A stretch of DNA of 64,000 nt, taken from Mesorhizobium sp. ES1-4. GTDB taxonomy: Bacteria > Pseudomonadota > Alphaproteobacteria > Rhizobiales > Rhizobiaceae. How positions within the stretch are numbered: the stretch's first letter is position 1; every line of letters begins with the position of its first letter. The notes beneath the pieces were generated by a model. The model was not told where the DNA came from, searched no databases, and was given only the letters and a program-made list of their open reading frames with translations. The stretch spans positions 329,625 through 393,624 of the forward strand of contig NZ_JAIUGV010000006.1 in the NCBI RefSeq assembly GCF_020164745.1, given 5' to 3'. Below, in pieces: positions 52,295 through 60,796 of this stretch. The position numbers were made by a program, and so were the translations under genes.

Positions 52295-52310
52295 AAAGTG
52301 TCGACACTTT
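52295..52310 (+). promoter_or_regulatory. Operator palindrome, site 3 (E1 alpha / SDR divergent promoters)
   Basis: AAAGTGTCGACACTTT, a perfect 16 bp palindrome and the strongest of the four island sites, in the 102 bp between the divergent E1 alpha and SDR genes. Confidence 0.8.
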
Positions 52311-52362
52311 GCAAGGGGTTCTGCAAGATGGAGACGAAACAATCTGGAAAACAGGATCAACA

Positions 52363-53109
52363 ATGCGTTTGAAGGACAAGATGGCGATCGTGACAGGCGC
52401 GGGAGCCGGCATCGGCGCGGCCGTGGCGGAACTGTTCGCGCAACAGGGCGCGCGTGTCCTGGTCGTTGACCGGGACGGCGCCAAAGCACGAGATGTTGCG
52501 CACAGAACGGGTCAGCTGGCGATGGAGGCCGATGTCTCGGACGAGAGTTCCGTCATGGCCATGGTGGCGTGCGCGCAGGAGGCGTTCGGGCGCATAGACG
52601 TGCTCGTCAACAATGCCGGCTACGGCATACGCGGCTCCGTCGTCACCAGCGCGGCGCAAGACTGGGACGCGCTGATGGCCGTCAACCTCAAGGGCGTTTT
52701 CCTCTGCTCCAAATATGCCGTTCCGGTCATGGCCGCGGGCGGCGGCGGCGCGATCGTGAACACCGCCTCCAACGTCGCCCATGTCGGGATTGCCGATCGC
52801 GCGGCCTATGTCGCATCGAAGGGCGGCGTCGCGGCGCTGACACGCGCCATGGCGCTCGACCACGCGGCGGAGAAGATTCGCGTCAATGCCGTGGCGCCCG
52901 GGACTACCTGGTCGAGCTATTTCGACAAGATTCTCGAAACCCATTCCGACCCCCAGGGCTTCGTTACGGCGTTGAATGCACGCGCGCCGATGAACCGCGT
53001 CGCCCAGCCGGTCGAGATCGCGCAGGCGATCCTGTGGCTTGCCAGCGACGAATCCTCCTTTGCGACCGGCTCGATCCTGACTGTCGATGGCGGCATGACG
53101 GCCTGGTGA
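52363..53109 (+). CDS. SDR family oxidoreductase
   Basis: A 248-residue short-chain dehydrogenase: TGAGAGIGAAVAELFA, NNAGYGIRG, Ser in NTASNVAHVG and the YxxxK pair in AAYVASKGGV, ending LTVDGGMTAW. A single-gene unit divergent from the dehydrogenase complex. Substrate unknown. Confidence 0.9.
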   Translation: MRLKDKMAIVTGAGAGIGAAVAELFAQQGARVLVVDRDGAKARDVAHRTGQLAMEADVSDESSVMAMVACAQEAFGRIDVLVNNAGYGIRGSVVTSAAQDWDALMAVNLKGVFLCSKYAVPVMAAGGGGAIVNTASNVAHVGIADRAAYVASKGGVAALTRAMALDHAAEKIRVNAVAPGTTWSSYFDKILETHSDPQGFVTALNARAPMNRVAQPVEIAQAILWLASDESSFATGSILTVDGGMTAW

Positions 53110-53139
53110 GATGCGCGCCCGTCTGGACCATGGCGGACG

Positions 53140-54879
53140 TCACCGGCCGCTCGGGATGGAGCGCAGGGCACCGAGCATCGCATCGAGATCGGCGCATGGC
53201 ACGCAGCCAAGCTTTGCGATGTCCTCGGTCACATCCACCGGCAGGCCGGAATTGGAGTCCTTCGGCACTTCGTTCAGCCTTCCGCCGATAAGCACCGACA
53301 GGACAAGTCCGCGCGCCGACATCGCTGCCTTCACCGCCTGCGCGTAACGAAGCGCCACGCCATTGTAGGTGCTGACGGCGATGGCATTGGCCCCGGTCTC
53401 AGCCGCGTGGGCGACAAGCGCTTCGGGATCGACGGCCACGCCGGCATCGGCAATGGCAACGCCCAGGCCAGCCAGCGCCTGCTCGACGAGATACTTGCCG
53501 TGCTCGTGCACATCGGTCGTACCGATGCAGACGATTAGGGGTTCTCGGCTTGCCAACGGTGTCTGCGTCGAAACCCAGTCTGCCGCCTTGTGGTTGAGCT
53601 CGCGGGCCCATTCGGCATGGATCAGTGGCGTGCGTCCGCGTCCGCTTGCCGCGCCCGGGCCGAAAAGATCCTCCAGGCGCTTCGGTCCCATGCGGCGGAT
53701 GGCGAGCATCAGCGCGGCCGGGTCTTCGGTATCCACCCCCCGCTCGGCCAGCCCCTTCATGACGGTGTCGGCAAAACGGCGTCCGCCTTCGACCAGCACA
53801 TCGGCCATTGCCTCCGCCTTGGTCCAGTCGAAGACCGGGTCGTAGAAAGGGGCGTGCAGTGTCAGCCGGTGTGCGAAGGTCTGCGCATCGATGATCTCGT
53901 CGACATCGGGAATGCGCTGATTCTCGGTCACCGGCACGGGATTGATCGCATGGCCGGACGGCCACCGACCGACCGCCAGTATGTCGGCCAGGAGATAGCT
54001 TGCCAGGCTGGCGTAGTTGCCCGCTGGGGTCGATTGGTAGGAGACGGTGTTACCGAAGATCATGGTGCCCGGCGTGTCGTTGACCCGCACCAGCGCGGCA
54101 TGGAAGGCGGTGCGCGACAGCGGATCGCTGAAATGGTGGCCGTAGCAATGGGCGAGGCGCGCCCCGATCAGCCCCTCGACGATATGCTTTTCGATCAGCA
54201 CCATGCCCAGCGCGCAGGCCATGTCGATAAACAGTCCGGCAAATCCGTCGTCGAGATTGGAATGCACGAGGATCTCGGCATCCTGCGCGGCGATCAGGCC
54301 GAGCGCGGTGACGGTCGTCTCGGTGGTCACCACATCGTCGTCCCAATAGGGCAGCCGGAAAGTGAAATACTGCCCCAGATTGCCGACCGCCGTCGCCCCG
54401 GCGGCGATGGCCGAGCGGGTGTTTTCCAGCGCACCCGGCAGGCCGAGCATGAAGTCGCCGAAATGCGCGGCGGCGGGTGCGGCATTGGTGATGCGCGCAA
54501 AATCCTCGGGACCGGTGAGCACGATGCCGGTGCCGCGCGCCGCCTTGGCGCGCATGGCTTGCGGATAGCCCATCGACCAGTCGAGGGTGATGCCGAAACG
54601 GTCGACCGTCACACCAGCCTTGCGGCATTGCCCGTGCACCTCCCCGATCGCCGCGATGGTGCGGTCGACGCTTCTGAAGCCGATATGGGCGTGCTGCATG
54701 ACGCGCTTCTCGGTCGCTGCCTTGCGCTTCCAGGCGGCCTCCGAAGGCATTCCGGTTTCGGTGAGGAAGAGGCAGTTGCCGAGTCGCCAGTCGCGCGCCA
54801 TGGCGCGCCCTTCGGCGAGGAGGTCGGCGCCCGGCTTCAGCCGCGGATCGATGAGAGCGGCGGCAATTTCAGCGGTCAT
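53140..54879 (-). CDS. Glutamate-mutase-like cobalamin-dependent protein, catalytic and B12 domains fused
   Basis: A 579-residue protein. The C-terminal 140 residues form a base-off/His-on cobalamin-binding domain: TTDVHEHGK carries the DxHxxG motif with lower-ligand His458, followed by AISVSTYNG-like and SVLIGGRL segments. The first 430 residues suggest a TIM barrel. The stretch ENTRSAIAAGATAVGNLGQY to DAEILVHSNLDDGFAG lines up by eye with glutamate mutase subunit GlmE, but the substrate-binding Arg in GlmE's RHGTP segment seems replaced by GLPG. GlmS and GlmE are normally separate. It probably rearranges a carbon skeleton; substrate unknown. ATG 54879 overlaps the hydrolase stop by 11 nt. 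Confidence 0.8.
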   Translation of the reverse strand: MTAEIAAALIDPRLKPGADLLAEGRAMARDWRLGNCLFLTETGMPSEAAWKRKAATEKRVMQHAHIGFRSVDRTIAAIGEVHGQCRKAGVTVDRFGITLDWSMGYPQAMRAKAARGTGIVLTGPEDFARITNAAPAAAHFGDFMLGLPGALENTRSAIAAGATAVGNLGQYFTFRLPYWDDDVVTTETTVTALGLIAAQDAEILVHSNLDDGFAGLFIDMACALGMVLIEKHIVEGLIGARLAHCYGHHFSDPLSRTAFHAALVRVNDTPGTMIFGNTVSYQSTPAGNYASLASYLLADILAVGRWPSGHAINPVPVTENQRIPDVDEIIDAQTFAHRLTLHAPFYDPVFDWTKAEAMADVLVEGGRRFADTVMKGLAERGVDTEDPAALMLAIRRMGPKRLEDLFGPGAASGRGRTPLIHAEWARELNHKAADWVSTQTPLASREPLIVCIGTTDVHEHGKYLVEQALAGLGVAIADAGVAVDPEALVAHAAETGANAIAVSTYNGVALRYAQAVKAAMSARGLVLSVLIGGRLNEVPKDSNSGLPVDVTEDIAKLGCVPCADLDAMLGALRSIPSGR

Positions 54880-55681
54880 GATATTTGCTCTCGGCTCCGG
54901 CGATGAACCGGCGAAGGATGACGGCAAAACCCTCGGGATCGGCGAGAGGATGAAAATGCGCGCCGGGAACAGTTACATGGTCGGCACCCGGTATTGCCCT
55001 GGCGATAGCCTGCGAAAGGGCGGGCGGCGTCAGGATATCGCAAGCGGCCGCAATCACCTGCACCGGGGCGGCGATGCGCGGCAGGTCGGCAAGGCGATCG
55101 TGGTTGAGCAGCATGCGCACGCGCGCCGCGGCCACGGCGAGTGGCGCCAGCGTATGCGGGGCGCCTGCGACCGCCGCGTCGAGTTGCCCGGCATGTGTCT
55201 CGAGGTAGGACGGTTCGTGGCACAGCACATGGCCAAGGCGCTGAAAGGTTTCGGCCATGCCGGCATCAAGCAGTTCGGCACGGGCGCCAAAGAGCGTGCG
55301 GAAGCGGACGTCGGCCCGCGCCCAGGAGCTGCTGATCGTATAGCTCAAGCCGATCTCGGCATGATCGAGCGCCAGCACCTGCGCGATGGCGCCACCGGTC
55401 GAATGCCCGACAATATGAGCGAGACCGCCCGTCTGCGCCAGCAGGCCGGCAATGTCGCTGGCGATCAGGGGAATGGAATAGAGGCTGTTCGGGCGATCGC
55501 TGCGACCCGCGCCGCGATGGTCGGTGACGATGATGCGATGGTGGGCATCGAGCAGCCGAACGACGCCGGCCCAGAACCTCCCATCACCGCCGAGCCCGGG
55601 GATGAGGATCAGGCGCGGGCCATGGCCGCCGAACGTCTCGTAGTGGATGCGGCAACCATCGGCGGCGGCGAAGAAGGGCAT
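54869..55681 (-). CDS. Alpha/beta hydrolase
   Basis: A 270-residue hydrolase: LILIPGLGGDGRFWAGVV (oxyanion region), nucleophile Ser in VGHSTGGAIAQ, an Asp in AACDILTPP and the catalytic His in VPGAHFHPLADP. ATG 55681 is chosen because it abuts the stop of the aspartate dehydrogenase gene. Could be an esterase, lactonase or C-C hydrolase. Confidence 0.88.
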   Translation of the reverse strand: MPFFAAADGCRIHYETFGGHGPRLILIPGLGGDGRFWAGVVRLLDAHHRIIVTDHRGAGRSDRPNSLYSIPLIASDIAGLLAQTGGLAHIVGHSTGGAIAQVLALDHAEIGLSYTISSSWARADVRFRTLFGARAELLDAGMAETFQRLGHVLCHEPSYLETHAGQLDAAVAGAPHTLAPLAVAAARVRMLLNHDRLADLPRIAAPVQVIAAACDILTPPALSQAIARAIPGADHVTVPGAHFHPLADPEGFAVILRRFIAGAESKYHDR

Positions 55682-56457
55682 CAGTGATGGCCTTCCCGTT
55701 CGAGCAATTCGCGAAGGGCTGCGACGAGGCTGAGCGCGGTGAGCGCCGAAGTCTTGGGATTGTCGGGCGAGGGCGCGTTGACGAGATGGAAGGAGGCGGT
55801 GCCGGCGGCACTCTCGACTTCGATTTCGTGGGTGTTGCCGCAAGCCGCCGGATCGGCAACCACACGCACCGTCACCTTGTCGGCGCCCGCCGCCAGCGCC
55901 ACGGCGAAAGCCGCATTGAGGTTTTTTGGATAGCGCCTTACCGCCTCGGTGGGCGTGCCCTCGAAGAGGGTTATGGCGCCATTGTCGGCTGAATGGCCGG
56001 CGGAAGCCAGCTCCGCCGCCCAGGCGGCCGGCGGCTTGCGCGAGGTACAGCGGACGCGCGCATCGGGAAGTACCGCTATCGCCCGCAAATAGTCTAGGCC
56101 TCCCAGGGCGCCCGACGGCAAGACCAGGCGCGCGCCTCCGATGCGTGCGGCATCAGTCAGTCGGGCGGCAAGCGCCGGATCGGACAGCGCGCCCACCGAA
56201 GCGATGATGGCCGGGATGCCGGCTTCAAGAAGCGCGGGCACGCAGGCGGCCACCGCTTGCTGGCTCGCCGCCTCCACCACCGCCGTGGGGCGTGCGTCGA
56301 TCAATGCGTCAAGCCGCGTCACCGCGCTGACATGTGCCGGCAATGCCCGGCTGGCGCCTTCGCGCAACAGCACCACCCAGCGAACCGCATCCGGCGGGAA
56401 GGCGCGGACGATCTCGTGCGCGATCGCACCGTAGCCGATGAGCCCAATCATCAGCAT
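55681..56457 (-). CDS. Aspartate dehydrogenase (NadX/DUF108 family)
   Basis: A 258-residue NAD(P)-dependent L-amino acid dehydrogenase: GLIGYGAIAHEIVRAF, PSGALGGLDYLRAI, RYPKNLNAAFAVALAAGADK and GNTHEIEVES, where the His is the family's catalytic residue. It could oxidise aspartate or a substituted aspartate to the imine. In an operon with a glutamate-mutase-like gene, 3-methylaspartate is one possible substrate (inference). Start at 56457 or 56451. Confidence 0.88.
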   Translation of the reverse strand: MLMIGLIGYGAIAHEIVRAFPPDAVRWVVLLREGASRALPAHVSAVTRLDALIDARPTAVVEAASQQAVAACVPALLEAGIPAIIASVGALSDPALAARLTDAARIGGARLVLPSGALGGLDYLRAIAVLPDARVRCTSRKPPAAWAAELASAGHSADNGAITLFEGTPTEAVRRYPKNLNAAFAVALAAGADKVTVRVVADPAACGNTHEIEVESAAGTASFHLVNAPSPDNPKTSALTALSLVAALRELLEREGHH

Positions 56458-56468
56458 CCTGGCCTGCT

Positions 56469-57005
56469 TCAGGAGGTCTGTTTCGTGGGATCGAACTTGT
56501 CGGCGAGATCAGCCCCGAACACCGTCTTGCGCTCGATCTCCAGCACGTTTTCCGGACGCGGAAAGTTGGACGGCACGCGCTCGCCTGGCTTGCGCGGTTT
56601 GCCGATCAGGCGGAAGAAGTCCTCCAGACCATTGGGCACGATCAGCCAGATCCAGCGCAGCCGCGTCTCGCCATCGTTGATGAACATGTGCCTGACATTT
56701 TTCGGCAGGAACACCACGCTGTCCGGGATCAGCGGATATTCTTTGCCGTCGATGACGGCACGGCCATGGCCTTCGATGACATAGACCGTCTCCTCGTTTC
56801 GGTCATGCGTGTGCTCGCGCACATAGCCGCCTGGCGCGACCGATTGCGTGCCCAATGCGAAAGGGTGCTCCATGCCGACGACATGCGGCGCCAACGCCAC
56901 GTCGATATGGCCGTTTGCCGGTACCGGCTGCCAGTAGCTTTCGCGGGATTCAGATCCGGAAACATGGATGCCTGTCGGAGCGGGTTGAAGGCGGGTGTCG
57001 TCCAT
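56469..57005 (-). CDS. Cupin domain protein
   Basis: A 178-residue single-cupin protein. Metal ligands are visible in EHTHDRNEETVYVIEG (two His and a Glu), with the fourth in FLPKNVRHMF. The start at 57005 keeps the coding sequence clear of the operator at 57081. First gene of the four-gene mutase unit. Could be a dioxygenase, isomerase or sensor. Confidence 0.88.
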   Translation of the reverse strand: MDDTRLQPAPTGIHVSGSESRESYWQPVPANGHIDVALAPHVVGMEHPFALGTQSVAPGGYVREHTHDRNEETVYVIEGHGRAVIDGKEYPLIPDSVVFLPKNVRHMFINDGETRLRWIWLIVPNGLEDFFRLIGKPRKPGERVPSNFPRPENVLEIERKTVFGADLADKFDPTKQTS

Positions 57006-57080
57006 GGCTCTGCCTCTCGAAAGGAGCTGCGAAGGTCGTGCGGGGCACGCTGCTGACCAAGAGAGGGTACAGCGCAAAAA

Positions 57081-57090
57081 GTGTCGACAC
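57081..57090 (+). promoter_or_regulatory. Operator palindrome, site 4 (cupin / flavoprotein divergent promoters)
   Basis: GTGTCGACAC preceded by AAAAA, in the 149 bp between the divergent cupin and flavoprotein genes. Same core as the other three island sites. Confidence 0.75.
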
Positions 57091-57154
57091 AATAGTAGAC
57101 AGATTAAATTTCCTGTCTCTATAGTGCCGTGATGATCATGGCAGGGGAATGCCG

Positions 57155-58759
57155 ATGGGCGAGTACGACGTTCTGGTGATCGGTTCAGGATCGGCGGCCT
57201 GCTCGGCGGCGCTGCGGGCCGCCAAGGGCGACCTCAAGGTGCTCGTCATCGAAAAGAGCGAATGGCTGGGCGGCACCTCGGCCATGTCCGGGGCCGGGGT
57301 CTGGATACCCGCCAATCATGTCGCGGCCGAAGTCGGCATCGCCGACAGCCGCGAGGATGCGCTCGCCTATCTGCGTGCGGTCGCGCCCGAAGGGTGGGAG
57401 CAGAAGGAAGATGCGCTCTGGAGCGCATTCGCAAAGGCCGCACCGGACATGCTGCGCTTCCTGTCAATCAACACGCCGCTCGACTTCCGCCTGATCAACG
57501 AGCCGGACCCATTTGCCGAAGCGCCGGGCGGCAAGCTCTACGGCCGCATGCTCTCGCCCAGACCGCTCAGCCGCCGGATCCTGGGCCGGTTCGCGGCCCG
57601 ACTGCGCCGTTCCACCTTGCCGCACAGCTTCACCTACCAGGAAGTGGTCGACCTGGATCTCTATCACCACCCCATCCGGGCCGGCTTCAAGCTCTGGCCG
57701 AGGCTCCTTTGGCGATGGCTGACGAATTCAGGTGGACAAGGTACCGCGCTCATGACCGGGCTCATCAGGGGCTGCCTCGATGCCGGCGTCACCTTCCGGC
57801 TCGGAACACGCGCCATCACCCTGCTCCAGGACCCAGACTCGCGCATCATCGGCGCGGAAGTGGAGAGCTCAGGCCGACGGATGACGATCCTGGCACGCCG
57901 CGGCGTGGTGATCGCCACTGGTGGCTTCGAATGGGACGCCGAGATGCGTAAACGCCATTTTCCCGGTGCATTCGACCGGATCGGAAGCCCGCGCGGCAAC
58001 GAAGGCGACGGCCAGAAACTCGCAGCTTCCGTTGGCGCGCACTTGGACCGCATGGATCAGGCAAACGTCTATCCCTGCCTACCGACGCGTTACCAGGGCC
58101 AGCCGCATGGCTTACCCATGACTTTCCAGGCAGAGCCGCATTCGATCGTGGTCAATCGCGAGGGAAGGCGCTTCATCAGCGAAAACGACTTTAACATCGG
58201 CGAGGCGATCGATGCGCGCGAGCCCGATGGCGCCCCCGTCAATCTGCCCTGCTATCTCGTTGGCGATCACCGGTTCATGAAGACGTCGCTGCCTTTCCGC
58301 TGGTACGCATCCTACGAGCGCGACTGGGTCAAGAAGGCCGATACGATTGCTGGCCTTGCCACCAAGCTCGGGCTGCCGCCAGCGGCGCTCGAGGAGACGA
58401 TCGCCCGTTGGAACGGCCTCTGCGCCAAGGGGCGTGACACGGATTTCCACCGCGGTGAGAACGGCTGGGAGGAATACAAGGCCCACAGCCCCGAGGGTCG
58501 GCTGAAGGCCATCGACAAGCCCCCCTATGTCGGCATGACGATCAATCGCTCGATTCTGGGCACCAAGGGCGGCGCCCGCACCAATGAACGCGCACAGGTG
58601 TTGAGATCGGACGGCTCGATCATTTCGGGCCTCTATGCGGCAGGGCTCGCCATGGCCAACCCCATTGGCACGCGTGCCGTGGGAGCCGGCACGACCCTTG
58701 GCCCTAACCTGACATGGGGTTTCATCGCTGCCGAGACGATCCTATTTCAGAACCGATGA
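57155..58759 (+). CDS. FAD-dependent oxidoreductase, KstD/fumarate-reductase-like
   Basis: A 534-residue FAD_binding_2-type flavoprotein: VLVIGSGSAACSAALRAAKG, IEKSEWLGGTSAMSGAGVWI and the C-terminal AVGAGTTLGPNLTWGFIAAE. The family includes 3-ketosteroid delta1-dehydrogenases, urocanate reductase and fumarate reductases. No steroid genes are present, so desaturation of another keto compound is more likely. ATG 57155 is preferred because caggggaa lies 6-8 nt upstream; the ATG at 57149 is too close to it. Single-gene unit, probably in the GntR regulon. Confidence 0.87.
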   Translation: MGEYDVLVIGSGSAACSAALRAAKGDLKVLVIEKSEWLGGTSAMSGAGVWIPANHVAAEVGIADSREDALAYLRAVAPEGWEQKEDALWSAFAKAAPDMLRFLSINTPLDFRLINEPDPFAEAPGGKLYGRMLSPRPLSRRILGRFAARLRRSTLPHSFTYQEVVDLDLYHHPIRAGFKLWPRLLWRWLTNSGGQGTALMTGLIRGCLDAGVTFRLGTRAITLLQDPDSRIIGAEVESSGRRMTILARRGVVIATGGFEWDAEMRKRHFPGAFDRIGSPRGNEGDGQKLAASVGAHLDRMDQANVYPCLPTRYQGQPHGLPMTFQAEPHSIVVNREGRRFISENDFNIGEAIDAREPDGAPVNLPCYLVGDHRFMKTSLPFRWYASYERDWVKKADTIAGLATKLGLPPAALEETIARWNGLCAKGRDTDFHRGENGWEEYKAHSPEGRLKAIDKPPYVGMTINRSILGTKGGARTNERAQVLRSDGSIISGLYAAGLAMANPIGTRAVGAGTTLGPNLTWGFIAAETILFQNR

Positions 58760-59084
58760 TCCAATTGACCTCCACCCATGGCGGTCCGATTAAATAAGGA
58801 ACACATCCCGCAAATGCCAGCGAGCACATGTTGCGCTATCGGCTGTCTTGCGCCGAACACGGCGGGGCACGTTGAATGATGCATGCTGCCGCCAATATTT
58901 CCTCCAACTCGTGGTCGGAAACCTTGCAGCCTTGCCATCAGTGTTTGGACGGCGCGGATCGCCTATGCGGTGGAAACGAATCGGGCCTTGCCTCTGGCAT
59001 GAACAAATTTCTGGCCGTTGTGCACAGGCGGCTTGCCGTTGATGAGCGGCAGCGTCTTCCACTGGCTCCGGCAGGGCGTGCTCG
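58760..59084. other. Non-coding junction at the right edge of the island
   Basis: About 325 bp between the flavoprotein gene and the epimerase remnant. The plus-strand reading frame open here is fused by chance to the transposase frame and has no family similarity. Nothing else is recognised. Confidence 0.4.
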
Positions 59085-59262
59085 GTTTCCAAGCCTGCCA
59101 GCGCCGCACGCTCGATGCGATCCGTTATCTGGAACACAGCGTTGCCACCTCTGCGGCACCCGAAGGCGTCGTGCTGCGCCACGGCGCATTCTACGCCCCG
59201 ACACCGGCATGTTCGATGCGGCGACGATCGAGCAAATCCGCAAGCGGCGCGTGCCAGCGAGC
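59085..59262 (+). pseudogene. Internal fragment of an NAD-dependent epimerase/dehydratase
   Basis: One frame reads FQACQRRTLDAIRYLEHSV and then GVVLRHGAFYAP, the classic Y-x-x-x-G-type epimerase segment. After a one-base frameshift at about 59202 the next frame continues DTGMFDAATIEQIRKRRVP, as intact epimerases do. The N-terminal Rossmann part and the C-terminal part are missing. Confidence 0.6.
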
Positions 59263-59309
59263 AGTTCTCTGGCGGAGCAGGGCTCTTTCAGTGCTGGCCG
59301 CGCCATCAA

Positions 59310-60240
59310 GCAGGGCATGGTCAAGGCCATGGGCATGAGCGGTATTTCCAAGAGCCAGGTCAGCCGGCTGTGCGAGGAGATCGACGGCAAAGTGAAGGCC
59401 TTCCTCGAGCGGCCGATCAAGGGCGACTGGCCCTACATCTGGATCGATGCCACCTACTTGAAGGTGCGCCGCGGCGGCCGCATCGTCTCGGTCGCCGTCA
59501 TCATCGCCGTCGGCGTCAACGCAGACGGCCGCCGCGAAGTTCTCGGCATGGAGGTCGGCACCTCGGAGGCCGAGCCGATCTGGACGGAGTTCCTGCGCAA
59601 GCTGACGCGCCGCGGGCTGCGCGGGGTCAAGCTGGTCGTCTCCGATGCCCATGAGGGTCTGAAGGCCGCCGTGACCAAGGTGCTCTCAGCCACATGGCAG
59701 CGCTGCCGGGTTCACTTCATGAGGAACGTGCTGGCGCACGCCGGCAAGAGCGGCCGCCGTGTCGTCTCGGCCTTCATCGCCACCGCCTTTGTCCAGGAGA
59801 CGCCGGAGGCCGCAAGCAGGCAATGGCGCGCCGTCGCCGACCAGATCCGGCCCAAGGTGCCCAAGCTCGCCACCATCATGGACGACGCCGAGCCCGACGT
59901 ACTCGCCTACATGACTTTCCCCAAGGAGCATCGGGCCAAGCTTCACAGCACGAATCCGATCGAGCGTCTCAACGGCGAGATCAAGCGCCGAACCGACGTG
60001 ATCGGCATCTTCCTGAACGACAACGCCATCGTCCGCCTCGTCGGCGCGCTGCTACTCGAGCAGAACGATGAATGGGCCGTGCAGCGGGCCCGATACATGA
60101 CCCTTGAGACCATCAGCCAGATGAGCGATGATCCGCTCATCAGCCTGCCAGCCGTGGCGCGCTGATCAGCCCGGCTTCCTGCCGGAGAGCGCGGCGACCA
60201 GCGCCGTCAGCTACACCACTTCCTGAGACGCGATCATGTG
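59310..60240 (+). mobile_element. 5'-truncated IS256-family insertion sequence with transposase remnant
   Basis: The transposase similarity begins at MVKAMGMSGISKSQVSRLCE (about 59313) and runs to the stop at 60165, about 284 of some 400 codons. The catalytic residues are present: Asp in IWIDATYLKV, Asp in VVSDAHEG and Glu in NPIERLNGEIKRR. The normal N-terminal DNA-binding third is absent; the open frame continues upstream to 58876 through unrelated sequence. The right end includes a stretch near 60207-60238 (gtcagctacaccacttcctg) that resembles an IS256-type terminal repeat. Presumably inactive. Confidence 0.75.
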
Positions 60241-60383
60241 TCCTGGTTTACAAGAAGAGTTCGACCGCAGACCATCTTTGGGTGGCAGATGGCAGCGGCC
60301 GACCCGCAACCGCCTCGCATGTGAGGATTGTCGCATACCTAAGAAATCGCTAACATAGCGATCTCGCGCCCAGAGGGCTTCCG

Positions 60384-60749
60384 ATGTCGACCCACGAGGA
60401 ATTGCAGGCTTTCTGGAATGCCTATGTGGCTGCCTATCGTGCCGGCGACACCAATACATGCGGCTCGATGTTTACGGTCGATGCCGAATTACATTCGCCC
60501 TACGCGCCTCCGGCTAGAGGCCGCGACGCAATCGAAGCTCTTCACGCAACCTGGACGAACGGGCACAGCGAGGCGACCGACAAGAAAATGAAAGTGATAC
60601 ATGCGGGCAGATCCGGTGACCTGGCTTGGTGCCTGGCGACGTATACCGAGGGCTTGGAGGTCGGAAACGGTACGTCGGTCGACGTCTTCGAGCGACAGGC
60701 CGACGGGTCATGGCTGATACGCATGTGCAGCCTTAACAGCACCGACTGA
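60384..60749 (+). CDS. SnoaL/NTF2-like protein
   Basis: A 121-residue protein of the NTF2-like fold: MSTHEELQAFWNAYVAAYRA, then VDAELHSPYAPPARGRDAIE, AWCLATYTEGLEVGNGTSVD and SWLIRMCSLN. Such domains are found in ketosteroid isomerases and polyketide cyclases and as stand-alone binding proteins. It lies 47 nt before a DsbA-like gene and is probably co-transcribed. Substrate unknown. Confidence 0.85.
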   Translation: MSTHEELQAFWNAYVAAYRAGDTNTCGSMFTVDAELHSPYAPPARGRDAIEALHATWTNGHSEATDKKMKVIHAGRSGDLAWCLATYTEGLEVGNGTSVDVFERQADGSWLIRMCSLNSTD

Positions 60750-60796
60750 GGAATAGGTTTGTTGCCGATTTGGCGCGGCCGCGGAGGCGGAGGGGA

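Noticed and set aside
58876..59309. N-terminal 145 codons of the transposase open frame
   Set aside because: They do not match IS256 transposases; part of the stretch is an epimerase remnant read in the wrong frame.
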